Assembly: GCF_024580145.1 (NCBI RefSeq)
Contig: NZ_JANINI010000020.1
Coordinates: 1 to 38,047 of the forward strand
DNA: 38,047 nucleotides
Direction of reading: 5' to 3'
From: Methyloversatilis sp. XJ19-49
GTDB taxonomy: Bacteria > Pseudomonadota > Gammaproteobacteria > Burkholderiales > Rhodocyclaceae
The translations under genes were made by a program, and so were the position numbers. Below, piece after piece: positions 18,637 to 27,455 of this stretch. Every line of letters starts with the position of its first letter. Within the stretch, counting starts at the first letter, position 1. The notes under the pieces were generated by a model, which was not told where the DNA came from, did no database searches, and saw only the letters and a program-made list of their open reading frames with translations.

Positions 18637-19536
18637 ATGAAATGGCTGCGCCTGCAATTGCGCGCCGGGCTGCGCGCGGCGCGCCAGATGGCCCGCCAGC
18701 CATTCAACACGTTGCTGGCGGCGCTGGTGGTCGGCATCGCGGCGGCTTTGCCCGCCACCGGCTACATGCTTCTCGGCAATCTGCAGCGACTGGCCGGCAA
18801 CGTCAGCGCCGCGCCGGAAATTTCCGTATTCATGCAGCCGGGCGCGAACGCCGACGCGGTCCGGACCGCCGACCAGCGTATCCGCGGCCTGGCGAAAGAA
18901 GCGAAGGTCGAACTGGTGTCACGCGACGCGGCATTGAAGCGATTCCGCGACAACGACGCTCTGGCCGAAATCCTCGACGCACTCCCCGACAACCCGTTTG
19001 CGGATGCTTTCGTGATCCGGCTGGACTCGGCCGATGCCGCCCGGCTGGAAACGCTGCGCACCGAATTTTCCAAGCTGCCTGAAGTCGATCACGTGCAGCT
19101 CGACTCCGCGTGGGCGAAACGGCTCGACGCGCTGATTGCTCTGGGCCAGCAGGCGGTGACGATGCTGGGTGTCGTGCTCGGACTCGGTCTGGTCGCCGTC
19201 ACCTTCAACACGATCAGGCTGCAATTGCTGACGCAGCGCGACGAGATCGAGGTCAGTCGCCTGCTCGGCGCCACCGACGCCTGGATACGTCGCCCCTTCC
19301 ACTGGTTCGGTGCGCTGCAGGGCTTGCTCGGCGGCGCACTCGCCGGCGCACTCGCCTTGCTGGCCACGCGAGCGCTGGCGGGACCGATCGCCGAAATCGC
19401 CGGTCTGTACAGCCTGGAATTCGTGCTGCGGCCCCTCGCGCCGGCGCACTGGGCTGCGCTGCTTGCGCTGTGTGCCGTACTCGGCTGGCTGGGGGCCAGC
19501 GCCTCGGTACGCCGCCATCTGTCGCGCATCGCCTGA
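18637..19536 (+). CDS. ftsX: Cell division permease-like protein FtsX
   Basis: 299 residues. One membrane segment is near the N-terminus (about 22-45, PFNTLLAALVVGIAAALPAT), then a periplasmic domain (about 50-165) that in homologues contacts hydrolase activators. Three more membrane segments follow: around ALGLGLVAVTFNTIRL, the Ala/Gly-rich LLGGALAGALALLA and the C-terminal ALLALCAVLGWLGA. It pairs with FtsE. The ATG at 18637 follows the ftsE stop by 10 bases. Confidence 0.95.
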   Translation: MKWLRLQLRAGLRAARQMARQPFNTLLAALVVGIAAALPATGYMLLGNLQRLAGNVSAAPEISVFMQPGANADAVRTADQRIRGLAKEAKVELVSRDAALKRFRDNDALAEILDALPDNPFADAFVIRLDSADAARLETLRTEFSKLPEVDHVQLDSAWAKRLDALIALGQQAVTMLGVVLGLGLVAVTFNTIRLQLLTQRDEIEVSRLLGATDAWIRRPFHWFGALQGLLGGALAGALALLATRALAGPIAEIAGLYSLEFVLRPLAPAHWAALLALCAVLGWLGASASVRRHLSRIA

Positions 19537-19546
19537 GCGGGCTGCC

Positions 19547-20977
19547 GTGCGTCTCGCGCTCGCCGTTCTGCTCGGTCTGATCGTTGCACCGGCCTGCGCG
19601 GTGCTGCCGGCACCGGTATTGCAGGCGCTGCGCGCTGCCGACATTCCCGCAACGTCGATTGCGGTCATGGTGCAGTCAGTGGACGGCGGGCCCGCACGCA
19701 TCAGCCATCGCGCCAAGGTCGCGATGAACCCGGCCTCGGTGATGAAGCTGGTCACCACCTACGCCGCGCTCGACAGTTTCGGCCCGGCCTACAGCTGGCG
19801 CACCGACGCGCTGATGACCGGCCGGCTGGCCGACGGCGTGCTCGATGGCGACCTCGTGCTGCGCGGCGGCGGCGACCCGGCGCTCAGCATCGAACAGTTC
19901 TGGTTGCTGCTGCGCGACCTGCGGGCACGCGGCGTGCGCGACATCCGCGGCGACGTGATCACCGACCGCTCGGCCTTCGCGCCGACGCGACACGACCCGG
20001 GCGCCTTCGACAACGAACCGCTGGCCGCCTACAACGTCGGGCCCGACGCTCTGCTGCTGGCGCACAACGCGCTGCGTGTGCGCCTGCTGCCACAGGCCGG
20101 TGGCGCTCCCGCGCTGTGGGCCGAACCCCCGCTCGATGGCATGCAGATCGACAACCGCGTACAACTGGTCGAAGGCGAATGCGGCGACTGGAAGGACGGC
20201 CTGACTGCGAAAGTCCTGCCGGCGCCAGACCGCAGCACGCTCACGCTGCAGATCACCGGCCGCTTCGCTCGACCATGCGGCGAACGCATCTGGAACATCG
20301 CACCGCTGCCGGCCGACGAGTTCTTTGCCCGCGCCCTGCGCGCCATGTGGGCCGAGCTTGGCGGGCGGATTACCGGACGGGTGCGCGACGGTGCAACACC
20401 GCCGAACGCGCTGCCACTGGCCGGCATCGATTCGCCGCCGCTGGCGCAGGTGATCCGCGACATCAACAAGTACAGCAACAACGTGATGGCGCGGCAGCTT
20501 TTCCTGACGCTCGGCAGCGGCGCCGGCACCCCGGCAGACACCGCGGCCTCCGACGCCGCCGTGCGCGCCTGGGCGGCGCGGCGCGGTCTGGCACTGCCCA
20601 GCCTGGTGCTGGACAACGGCTCCGGGCTGTCACGCAGCGAGCGCCTGTCGGCCGCCGACATGGCTGCGCTGCTGCGCCACGCCTGGGCGAGCAGTGTCAT
20701 GCCGGAATTCGTGTCGTCGATGCCTGTGCTGTCGGTCGACGGCACGCTGCGCCGGCGACTGCGCAATTCGCCGGCCAGCGGTCAGGCGCATCTGAAGACC
20801 GGATCGCTGTCCGATACGCGATCGATCGCCGGCTATGTGCTCGACCGCAACGGCCAGCGAGTGCTGATGGTGGCCTGGCTCAACCACCCGAATGCGGGTC
20901 GCGCACAGCCGGTTCTGGAAGCCCTGCTCGAATGGGTGTGGGCGGGCAACCGGCAGTCCTTCCCGGTTACCGAATGA
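19547..20977 (+). CDS. dacB: D-alanyl-D-alanine carboxypeptidase/endopeptidase (PBP4 type)
   Basis: 476 residues with a signal peptide (LALAVLLGLIVAPACA) and a periplasmic S13-family domain. The three penicillin-binding motifs are present: SVMK (64-67, nucleophile S64), SNN (310-312) and KTG (417-419). The insert between the first two motifs is large, as in PBP4. It trims or cuts peptide cross-links in peptidoglycan. The start is a GTG at 19547, 10 bases after ftsX; the frame has no better start that keeps the signal peptide. Position after ftsX fits a cell wall/division unit. Confidence 0.94.
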   Translation: MRLALAVLLGLIVAPACAVLPAPVLQALRAADIPATSIAVMVQSVDGGPARISHRAKVAMNPASVMKLVTTYAALDSFGPAYSWRTDALMTGRLADGVLDGDLVLRGGGDPALSIEQFWLLLRDLRARGVRDIRGDVITDRSAFAPTRHDPGAFDNEPLAAYNVGPDALLLAHNALRVRLLPQAGGAPALWAEPPLDGMQIDNRVQLVEGECGDWKDGLTAKVLPAPDRSTLTLQITGRFARPCGERIWNIAPLPADEFFARALRAMWAELGGRITGRVRDGATPPNALPLAGIDSPPLAQVIRDINKYSNNVMARQLFLTLGSGAGTPADTAASDAAVRAWAARRGLALPSLVLDNGSGLSRSERLSAADMAALLRHAWASSVMPEFVSSMPVLSVDGTLRRRLRNSPASGQAHLKTGSLSDTRSIAGYVLDRNGQRVLMVAWLNHPNAGRAQPVLEALLEWVWAGNRQSFPVTE

Positions 20978-21127
20978 GGCCCATCGACGATCCGTCCGCA
21001 GGCGCGGCGGAAGGTGGTCGCAGTCCGGATCACCACGGTGGCCGTCCAGTCGCGCCGCCGGCCTGAGCCTGCGCGCTGACTGTCGTCCCGATCTGCCGTG
21101 GCAACCCGGTCTGCGTTCGGGTGACGT

Positions 21128-21451
21128 TCAGGAGCCGCGCAGGCCCTGACGCAGTGAGGTCTGCAACGCGGACGTTTCGCGGTGCAGCGCCATCAGACGT
21201 TCTGACAGCGCAAGGAGGTAGTCTTCCATCATGCGCGACAGTTCGCGCACCGACTGGTTGGGCGACCCGGCCATGGCACGGCTGGCGTCTATCTGATTCT
21301 GCAGGTCGCGCAGCACCGCCTGTTTTTCAGGCGGGCAGGTACTGATGAATTTTTCGATCACACGCCGTCTCTCCGCGAAGTAGGTCTGTGGATCGGACTG
21401 CGCAAGATCCTTCCAGACGTCAAAATCGAAGTCCTCTGCTTCTTCCGACAC
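21128..21451 (-). CDS. DUF3135 family protein
   Basis: 107 residues, probably all-helical and soluble, acidic at the N-terminus (SEEAEDFDFDVWKDLAQ). The DFDxWkdLAxxDPxxFe-type start and the following helix ERRRVIEKFISTCPPEKQAVLRDLQ match DUF3135, of unknown function. The start is a GTG at 21451 with GGAGG 7 bases upstream. It lies 82 bases after the 116-residue gene and may share its sigma-28 promoter. It is convergent with dacB; the 150-base gap between them (20978-21127) holds only a doubtful 30-codon frame. Confidence 0.72.
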   Translation of the reverse strand: MSEEAEDFDFDVWKDLAQSDPQTYFAERRRVIEKFISTCPPEKQAVLRDLQNQIDASRAMAGSPNQSVRELSRMMEDYLLALSERLMALHRETSALQTSLRQGLRGS

Positions 21452-21533
21452 TCAATGTCCTCCGCCGAATCCGATTACCCAGTCGATTGCCGACTCGATC
21501 ACTGATGGCGATTGGAACACAAGGGTCGCGGGC

Positions 21534-21884
21534 TTATCGCGGGAGGGTTTCACGGGCGGCGACCAGGCGGGCAGCCTGTTCGACACCCTGATAGGCGAGC
21601 TGGCCCGACAGATCGGGGCAAAGCGCATCGGTGTGAACCATGTCGAGCGTCGTCTGCACCCATGCGCGCACCTCCTGTGCGCGCATGAACAGGCCGCGCG
21701 CATCAGCTTCGGCGGCTTCATCGGCCAGACTCAGGGCCGTCACCATGGCTTCGTTGCCGAGCATTTCGATCGACGCCATCAGTCGCATGATTTCTGCATG
21801 ATGCGCCTGCACGCTTGCTGCCGGCAGCAAGGCTGCCGCTGGAAACGGGGACGAAATCGGCTGGATGAGAGTTGCTTCGGCCAT
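21534..21884 (-). CDS. Unrecognised 116-residue protein in the flagellar regulon
   Basis: 116 residues, no signal peptide. A Pro/Ala-rich start (IQPISSPFPAAALLPAAS) precedes helices from about residue 27 on (HHAEIMRLMASIEMLGNEAM). I do not recognise a family. The ATG at 21884 has AAGGAG 7 bases upstream, and 49 bases upstream lies the best sigma-28 promoter of the window, so the gene is probably expressed with late flagellar and chemotaxis genes. It follows the cheA terminator. A small helical accessory or adaptor for motility or chemotaxis is a guess from context. Confidence 0.78.
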   Translation of the reverse strand: MAEATLIQPISSPFPAAALLPAASVQAHHAEIMRLMASIEMLGNEAMVTALSLADEAAEADARGLFMRAQEVRAWVQTTLDMVHTDALCPDLSGQLAYQGVEQAARLVAARETLPR

Positions 21885-21932
21885 GATGAGGCTCCTTCGT
21901 CGTTCGATGGACGGATTACCGTTGGTATCTGT

Positions 21933-21959
21933 TTATCGACCGCAAAGACCCACTCTTTA
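21933..21959 (-). promoter_or_regulatory. Sigma-28 (FliA) promoter
   Basis: On the minus strand TAAAGAGT, an 11-base spacer and GTCGATAA. The FliA consensus is TAAAGTTT, 11 bases, GCCGATAA, so six of eight and seven of eight positions match with exact spacing. It lies in the 190-base gap between cheA and the 116-residue gene and points at the latter. The transcription start would fall near 21926. Confidence 0.78.
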
Positions 21960-22014
21960 GGGTCAGAGATTCCTGCCGGCAAATCCGCTGCAATCCATTG
22001 AAGCAAAAAGAAAA

Positions 22015-22044
22015 AGCCCACCCCATCCTGCGATGGGGCGGGCT
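22015..22044 (-). terminator. Rho-independent terminator after cheA
   Basis: A 12-bp stem with one mismatch (AGCCCACCCCAT against ATGGGGCGGGCT) around loop CCTGCG. On the minus strand it is followed by a T-rich run TTTTTCTTTTTG. It lies 30 bases past the cheA stop and closes the long chemotaxis run. Confidence 0.92.
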
Positions 22045-22073
22045 TCCCGGCGATATCGCCCGATTTATTTCTA

Positions 22074-23954
22074 TCAGGCCGCGAGTGAAACCGGGCTGAT
22101 CAGACTGGACCGCGACACGCCGCGCGAGTCGCCAAGCGAGCTGAGCAGTTCCTTCATGTCGAGGATCAGCACGATCTGGCCGTTGGACAGCGTCGTCACA
22201 CCAGCCACACCCTTCGGACGGAAGTCGTCCAGACTCTTGATCACCGCGTCCTCGCGCCCGGCGAAGTTGTCGATCGCGAGAATGAAGGACGATTCGGCGG
22301 TCTGCATCAGTACGCCGTACTGCGGCAGGTTCTTCTGCGGCCAGCCAAGCAGGCGCGCCAGCGGCAGCACCGGCATGACCTCGCCCCGCACCACCATGGT
22401 CGCGCGGCCACCGACTTCCTGAATGTCCTGCGGCTGGATCGGCAGGATTTCGCGCACCATCGACAGCGGCACTGCGAAGTGCTGTTCGGCCAGACGCACC
22501 AGCAACACCGGCAGGATGGCCAGCGTCAGCGGCAGCGAAATCACGAAGGTCGTGCCCTTGCCCTGGATGGACCGGATTTCGATCGAACCGTTGAGCTTCT
22601 GGATATTCGTCTTCACGACGTCCATGCCGACACCGCGACCCGATACATCCGACACCGTCGCCGCGGTCGAGAAGCCCGGCAGGAACACCAGGTTCAGGCT
22701 TGCACGCTCGTCCAGCGTATTGGCTTCCTCATCGGTGATCAGGCCCTTTTCGAGCGCCTTGGCACGCAGCCGCTCGGCGTTCATGCCGCGTCCGTCGTCA
22801 GCCACCATGATCACGATGTGGTCGCCTTCCTGACGCGCCTCGAGACGCACCACCGACTTGCCCGGCTTGCCCTGGGCGATCCGGTCTTCCGGCGTTTCCA
22901 CGCCGTGATCCACGGCATTGCGGATCAGGTGGATGATCGGGTCGGACAGATCCTCGATCATCGTCTTGTCGATTTCGGTTTCCTCGCCGACCAGCGCAAG
23001 CTCGACATCCTTGCCGAGGTTACGTGCGAGATCGCGGGCGATGCGCGGGTATTTCTGGAACAGGCGGCCGATCGGCTGCATGCGCGTCTTCATCACCGCG
23101 TTCTGCAGATCGGACACCAGCAGGTCGAGCTGGCTCACGGCCGCATCGAGCGCATGGAGTGTTTCGTTGTCGCTCTTGCCGGCCAGGATGTCCGCGCGCA
23201 GCGACGTCAGGCGATTCTTGGTCAGGCCGATCTCGCCCGACAGGTTGAGCACCTGGTCGAGGCGCGAGGTATCGACCCGGATCGAGTTTTCACGGCCCTT
23301 TTCGGCATCGCGGCGACCGGTCGGTGCCGGTGCGCCCGGACGATCAGCGGACCGACGGCCGAACGCCGCATTAACCACTGCAGCGACCTCGCCATCATTG
23401 GCCGATCGCGCGGCTGCAGGTTCGGGCACTGCTTGTGGGGCAACCGGCACGACACCGGTCACCGCCTGGTGCAGGGTGTTCCAGTCAGGTTCGACGCCAC
23501 GTGCGACGGTCTGCGCAGCCGGCGCTTCGGCACTGGCGTCCGCTGCGGCGACCTTGTCGAGCTCGCCGGCCAGTGCGGCGCGCAGGCGGGTCATCACGCC
23601 GGCGTCGGCGGCAGCCGGCAGCATGCCGCGCTCCAGGGCACCGAACATGTCACGCACGATGCCGGTCGCATCGAGGATGACGTCCATCAGCTGCGGCGTG
23701 ATGGCCATTTCGCCATTGCGCAGCTTGTCGAACAGGTTTTCGGTCAGGTGACAGAGCGAGACCAGTTCGGACGCATTCAGGAAGCCGGCGCCACCCTTGA
23801 TGGTGTGGAAGCCGCGAAAAATCTCGTTCAGCAGACTGCGGTCGCCAGGCGTCTTTTCGAGATCGACCAGCTTGTTGTCCACGCCGGACAGCAGGTCGGT
23901 CGCTTCGACCAGAAAGTCCTGCAGCAGATCTTCCATGCCCTGAAAGTCACTCAT
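22074..23954 (-). CDS. cheA: Chemotaxis histidine kinase CheA, without a clear P2 domain
   Basis: 626 residues. The HPt domain is at 1-130 with the phosphorylated His in FHTIKGGAGF (H50). A linker of about 90 low-complexity residues (135-222) takes the place of the CheY-docking P2 domain. Dimerisation (about 225-290) is followed by the ATPase: N-box LIRNAVDHG (343-351), G1 DDGRGM (386-391), F-box FLPGFSTA and G2 GRGVGMDVV (439-447). The CheW-like P5 domain is about 465-610. The ATG at 23954 has AGGAG 7 bases upstream. It is last in the locus. It receives receptor signals and phosphorylates CheY, CheB and probably the CheV receiver domains. Confidence 0.97.
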   Translation of the reverse strand: MSDFQGMEDLLQDFLVEATDLLSGVDNKLVDLEKTPGDRSLLNEIFRGFHTIKGGAGFLNASELVSLCHLTENLFDKLRNGEMAITPQLMDVILDATGIVRDMFGALERGMLPAAADAGVMTRLRAALAGELDKVAAADASAEAPAAQTVARGVEPDWNTLHQAVTGVVPVAPQAVPEPAAARSANDGEVAAVVNAAFGRRSADRPGAPAPTGRRDAEKGRENSIRVDTSRLDQVLNLSGEIGLTKNRLTSLRADILAGKSDNETLHALDAAVSQLDLLVSDLQNAVMKTRMQPIGRLFQKYPRIARDLARNLGKDVELALVGEETEIDKTMIEDLSDPIIHLIRNAVDHGVETPEDRIAQGKPGKSVVRLEARQEGDHIVIMVADDGRGMNAERLRAKALEKGLITDEEANTLDERASLNLVFLPGFSTAATVSDVSGRGVGMDVVKTNIQKLNGSIEIRSIQGKGTTFVISLPLTLAILPVLLVRLAEQHFAVPLSMVREILPIQPQDIQEVGGRATMVVRGEVMPVLPLARLLGWPQKNLPQYGVLMQTAESSFILAIDNFAGREDAVIKSLDDFRPKGVAGVTTLSNGQIVLILDMKELLSSLGDSRGVSRSSLISPVSLAA

Positions 23955-24107
23955 CGTTCGCTCCTGTGGCGGGCAGCGCATTCGACGCACCGCTCGCCCT
24001 ACTGCTCCTGTTGTTCCGGCTTCACGGATGGCTGGCACCCGTTCGACCGACCCGTTCGTCTGCGCTGACCGAACGCTGTGTCACGACTGTCCTGCTGCTG
24101 CCTGCGA

Positions 24108-24938
24108 TCAGAAGCCGAGACTTTCGAGCAGGTCATCCACCTGCTCCTGGCTGGTCACCACATCCTCGCGTCCTTCGGCCGACACGACCGGACCGTTCAG
24201 CAGGCTTTCCGGCGTACTGGCCCGCTTGTCGGCCGGCATGGCTTCAATCAGCACCTGCAGCAACCCGTTCTCGAGCTTTTGCGACATCTCCACGATTTTC
24301 TTGATCACCTGTCCGGTCAGATCCTGAAAATCCTGGGCCATCATGATTTCGTTCAACTGCGCCCGGGTATCGCGGGCAAAGGCCGGCACGTCGCCGAGAA
24401 AGCCGCGGGTTTCCGCGGCCAGCGCCTTGAATTCGTCAACCGACAGTTCGTTCCGGTACAGCTTTTCCCAGCGGTCATGCAGGGTGCTGGAGCGCTTTTC
24501 GACGTCATCCTGCAGCGGTATGGCGATATCGGTCGCGTTGAGCACACGGCTGGCCGCGCTCTCCGTCATCTGTGCAATGTAGGTCAGGCGGCTGCGCGCA
24601 TCCGGCATCTGCTGCGCCACATCTTCCAGCGCATGGTCGTAGCCCAGCTCGCGCAGCGTGTCGTGCAGCTGACGTGCGAGGTGACCCACCTTGTTGAATA
24701 CGTTGTCGCAACTGTGCTCGTCATCATTGCCCGGCGCGGCGGCCACGGCAGCCGGTGCCGAGTAGTCATCCGACACCGAATCGAACAGGGCTTCCAGATC
24801 GGCGCTGTCGCCGCTGCTGTTTGCCGCTTCCGGCACGACTTCGAGCCGTACCTTCTGCGGCGTCTCGGACGCGATGCTGTCGAACAGCGCCTGCAGGTCG
24901 TCGGAATCGCCGGTTTCGTCAAGCTTCATCTTCTTCAC
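24108..24938 (-). CDS. cheZ: CheY-P phosphatase CheZ with duplicated N-terminal motif
   Basis: 276 residues, longer than E. coli CheZ (214). The catalytic block is AQDFQDLTGQVI, placing the E. coli D143/Q147 equivalents at D206 and Q210. The C-terminal CheY-binding helix is VDDLLESLGF (267-276). The extra N-terminus carries the motif DSxDLxALFDS twice (11-21 and 44-54). The long helical hairpin is about 80-235. A GTG at 24938 is preferred, with GGGAG 8 bases upstream; an ATG at 24929 is possible. It lies 22 bases after cheY and 153 bases before cheA; that gap shows no promoter I trust. Confidence 0.93.
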   Translation of the reverse strand: MKKMKLDETGDSDDLQALFDSIASETPQKVRLEVVPEAANSSGDSADLEALFDSVSDDYSAPAAVAAAPGNDDEHSCDNVFNKVGHLARQLHDTLRELGYDHALEDVAQQMPDARSRLTYIAQMTESAASRVLNATDIAIPLQDDVEKRSSTLHDRWEKLYRNELSVDEFKALAAETRGFLGDVPAFARDTRAQLNEIMMAQDFQDLTGQVIKKIVEMSQKLENGLLQVLIEAMPADKRASTPESLLNGPVVSAEGREDVVTSQEQVDDLLESLGF

Positions 24939-24960
24939 AATGTCATCTCCCGATGCCGGC

Positions 24961-25359
24961 TCAGGCGGCCTTCTGGTTCATCTTTTCGAAGATCTTGGTC
25001 AGTTTTTCACCCAGGGTGCCGGCGGTGAAAGGCTTCACGATGTAGCCCGAAGCGCCGGCCTGGGCGGCTTCGATGATGTTTTCCTTCTTGGCTTCGGCCG
25101 TGATCATCAGCACCGGCAGGCCCTTCAGGGCAGCGTCGGCACGGACGGCGCGCAGCAGCTCGATGCCGGTCATGTTCGGCATGTTCCAGTCGGTGACCAG
25201 AAAATCGAAATCGGACGACTTCAGCTTCTGCAGCGCGATGACACCGTCCTCGGCCTCGTCGACATTGGTGAAACCGAGTTCCTTCAACAGATTGCGCACG
25301 ATGCGGCGCATGGTCGAAAAGTCGTCGACAACGAGAAACTTCATCTTGGGATCTGACAT
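24961..25359 (-). CDS. cheY: Chemotaxis response regulator CheY
   Basis: 132 residues, a single receiver domain. The acid pocket is D12/D13, the phospho-acceptor is D57 in [11 protein letters not shown], the switch Thr is in [12 protein letters not shown] and the conserved Lys is in YIVKPF. It is phosphorylated by CheA, binds the flagellar motor switch and is dephosphorylated by CheZ encoded next to it. The close match to enterobacterial CheY suggests the motor-binding output CheY rather than a phosphate sink. Confidence 0.97.
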   Translation of the reverse strand: MSDPKMKFLVVDDFSTMRRIVRNLLKELGFTNVDEAEDGVIALQKLKSSDFDFLVTDWNMPNMTGIELLRAVRADAALKGLPVLMITAEAKKENIIEAAQAGASGYIVKPFTAGTLGEKLTKIFEKMNQKAA

Positions 25360-25371
25360 GGCCTACCTCTC

Positions 25372-26316
25372 TCAGGCTTTATGGGCTTGCAGCAACGGAC
25401 GCAGCGTATCGGCCAGCACTTCGGCATCGAACTTCGCCACGTAGGCATCGACACCGACGCTCTTGCCCATTGCACGGTTTGCTTCCGACGACAGCGACGA
25501 GTGCATCACCACCGGTATATCGACGAATCGGGGATCATTCTTGATGTGTCGCGTGAGGACATAACCATCCATCTCGGGCATTTCCGCATCGACCAGTATC
25601 AGGTCGATCTCGTCCGTCAGCGGCTGGCCGGTCTGCGTCGTGTGCGCAGCCATGCCCTGCAGGCGTGCCCACGCTTCGGCGCCGTTGGTGGCGTGCTTGT
25701 GGCGGATGTTCAGCTTGTCCAGCACTTCGGCGATCTTCTTGCGGGCCACCGCAGAGTCATCGACGAAGAACACGTTCGGATCGTAATTGCCGCCCAGCGG
25801 CGGAATCTCGCCTACGACGGCGTCGCCGAAGGTACCGGCCAGGATGCTTTCCACGTCGAGGATGGACACCAGCCGGCCATCGTCTAGTTCGGTGATCGCG
25901 GTGATGTAGAGCTGCTCACTGGTGACGACCGACTCGGGCGCGCGCACGCGGTCCCAGTCGACGCGGATGATGCGATCCACTTCATGCACCAGAAAGCCCA
26001 GCGTACGTTTGCTGTACTCGGTCACCATCATCGCGCCACCCATGCCTTCGGGCGCGTCGGTCAGGTTCATGATGCGTGCCAGCGACAACACCGGAATGAC
26101 GTTTCCACGCAGCGAAATCAGGCCTTCGACGCCATCCGGCATATTCGGGGTCGGCGTGACGATGGGCGTGCTGCTGACCTCGCGCACCTTGAACACATTG
26201 ATGCCGAACAGCTCGTGCGTGCCGAGCGAGAACAGCAGGATTTCCATCTTGTTCGAGCCCGCCAGCTTGGTGCGGGCGTCCACCTGCTCGAGCAGGTTGT
26301 GATCGGGTCTGTCCAT
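25372..26316 (-). CDS. cheV: CheV coupling protein, copy 1
   Basis: 314 residues: a CheW-like domain (about 20-165, with FGINVFKVREV and GLISLRGNVIPVLSL) and a receiver domain (about 180-310) with VFFVDDSAVARKK and phospho-acceptor D243 in LILVDAEMPEMDG. CheV couples receptors to CheA, and phosphorylation of its receiver tunes that coupling. It lies 12 bases upstream of cheY and 20 bases after the second cheV. The tandem copies differ clearly in sequence, so the duplication is not recent. Confidence 0.93.
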   Translation of the reverse strand: MDRPDHNLLEQVDARTKLAGSNKMEILLFSLGTHELFGINVFKVREVSSTPIVTPTPNMPDGVEGLISLRGNVIPVLSLARIMNLTDAPEGMGGAMMVTEYSKRTLGFLVHEVDRIIRVDWDRVRAPESVVTSEQLYITAITELDDGRLVSILDVESILAGTFGDAVVGEIPPLGGNYDPNVFFVDDSAVARKKIAEVLDKLNIRHKHATNGAEAWARLQGMAAHTTQTGQPLTDEIDLILVDAEMPEMDGYVLTRHIKNDPRFVDIPVVMHSSLSSEANRAMGKSVGVDAYVAKFDAEVLADTLRPLLQAHKA

Positions 26317-26336
26317 CGTGTTGTCTCCGGTCTTGT

Positions 26337-27308
26337 TCAGGCAGCCACGCGATCCATGCCCTTGCTGCGGCGGATCAGGCGGGTGATTGTTTCGGCGAGG
26401 CGCTGCGCCTCGAACTTGGACACATACTCATCGACACCCACCGATCGGCCCAGTTGCTGGTTGGAGCCCGACGACAGCGACGAGTGCATGACCACCGGAA
26501 TGCCGGCAAATCGCGGGTCGGCCTTGATGTTCTTGGTCAGGATGTAGCCGTCCATCTCCGGCATCTCGACGTCGGTCAGGATCATGCTGATCAGTTCATT
26601 CACCTTGCGGCCGCTGGAATCGGCGTAGCTGGCAACCTTCAGCAGTTCGGCCCACATCTGGCCGCCGTTGATGGCGCTGACGTAACGCACACCCATCAGG
26701 TCAAGCGTGCGCGTGATCTGGGTGCGGGCGACCGGGGAGTCATCGCAGAAGAAAACCGTTGCGTCGTCGATGTCGAGCGGCTTGATGTCCTTGAAAGCCA
26801 GATCGTTATCGATATCCGCCGTTTCCGACAGGATCTTCTCGACGTCCAGCATCATGACCAGGCGGTTGTCCGCGAGCTCGGTCACAGCAGTCACGAGACC
26901 GCCGAGATTGGCGGTGAGCATGGCCGGCGGCACGCGCATCTGCGACCAGTCCAGTCGCAGGATGGTATCGACCGACTCGACCAGGAACCCCTGGGTGTGG
27001 CCGTTGTATTCGGTCACGATCATCACGTCGCGCGGCGTGTCGCTCGGGAACTGGGCAAACTTGGCCAGATCGACCACCGGCACCAGCGCACCGCGCAGGC
27101 TCACCATGCCTTCGACCGCATTGGGCATTTCCGGCGCTGCCGTGATGTTGGGTGTTCGCATCACCTCGCGCACCTTGAACACATTGATGCCGAATGTCTC
27201 GCGTCGCCCGGTGCGTATATCCACACCGAGCGAAAACATCAGTATTTCGAGCTTGTTGGTACCCGCAAGCTTGGTGCGGGCATCGATATTCTTGAGTAAC
27301 TCTGACAT
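26337..27308 (-). CDS. cheV: CheV coupling protein, copy 2
   Basis: 323 residues: a CheW-like domain (about 15-165) and a receiver domain with VFFCDDSPVARTQ and phospho-acceptor D246 in MILTDVEMPEMDG. Compared with copy 1 it has a short insert (VDIRTGRRET) in the first CheW strand pair. The start at 27308 has GAGG five bases upstream; the frame is open further but unsupported. The 147-base gap to the receptor gene upstream (27309-27455) holds a small hairpin (GCGCA 27408-27412 against TGCGC 27418-27422) and no clear promoter. Confidence 0.92.
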   Translation of the reverse strand: MSELLKNIDARTKLAGTNKLEILMFSLGVDIRTGRRETFGINVFKVREVMRTPNITAAPEMPNAVEGMVSLRGALVPVVDLAKFAQFPSDTPRDVMIVTEYNGHTQGFLVESVDTILRLDWSQMRVPPAMLTANLGGLVTAVTELADNRLVMMLDVEKILSETADIDNDLAFKDIKPLDIDDATVFFCDDSPVARTQITRTLDLMGVRYVSAINGGQMWAELLKVASYADSSGRKVNELISMILTDVEMPEMDGYILTKNIKADPRFAGIPVVMHSSLSSGSNQQLGRSVGVDEYVSKFEAQRLAETITRLIRRSKGMDRVAA

Positions 27309-27455
27309 GTCGGCCTCGTCTGTCTGTTCAGTGGCACGAAAACAACCGGGTGCAGGTGGTTTTACGGCAATGCATGGCAAGTCTTGAATGGCTGCAGACC
27401 TTCAGAAGCGCAGCAAATGCGCTGCCTGTCCAGCCTCACCGGGATTTCGGGCAGA

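Noticed and set aside
20974-21066. A 30-codon frame (MRPIDDPSAG...) overlapping the dacB stop as ATGA.
   Set aside because: It has no recognisable motif, is Pro/Gly-rich like GC-rich noise, and coupling overlap alone is weak evidence for a gene.
27309-27455. A sigma-28 promoter before the second cheV.
   Set aside because: GTAAAACC is followed by no CGATAA-like element at the right spacing.
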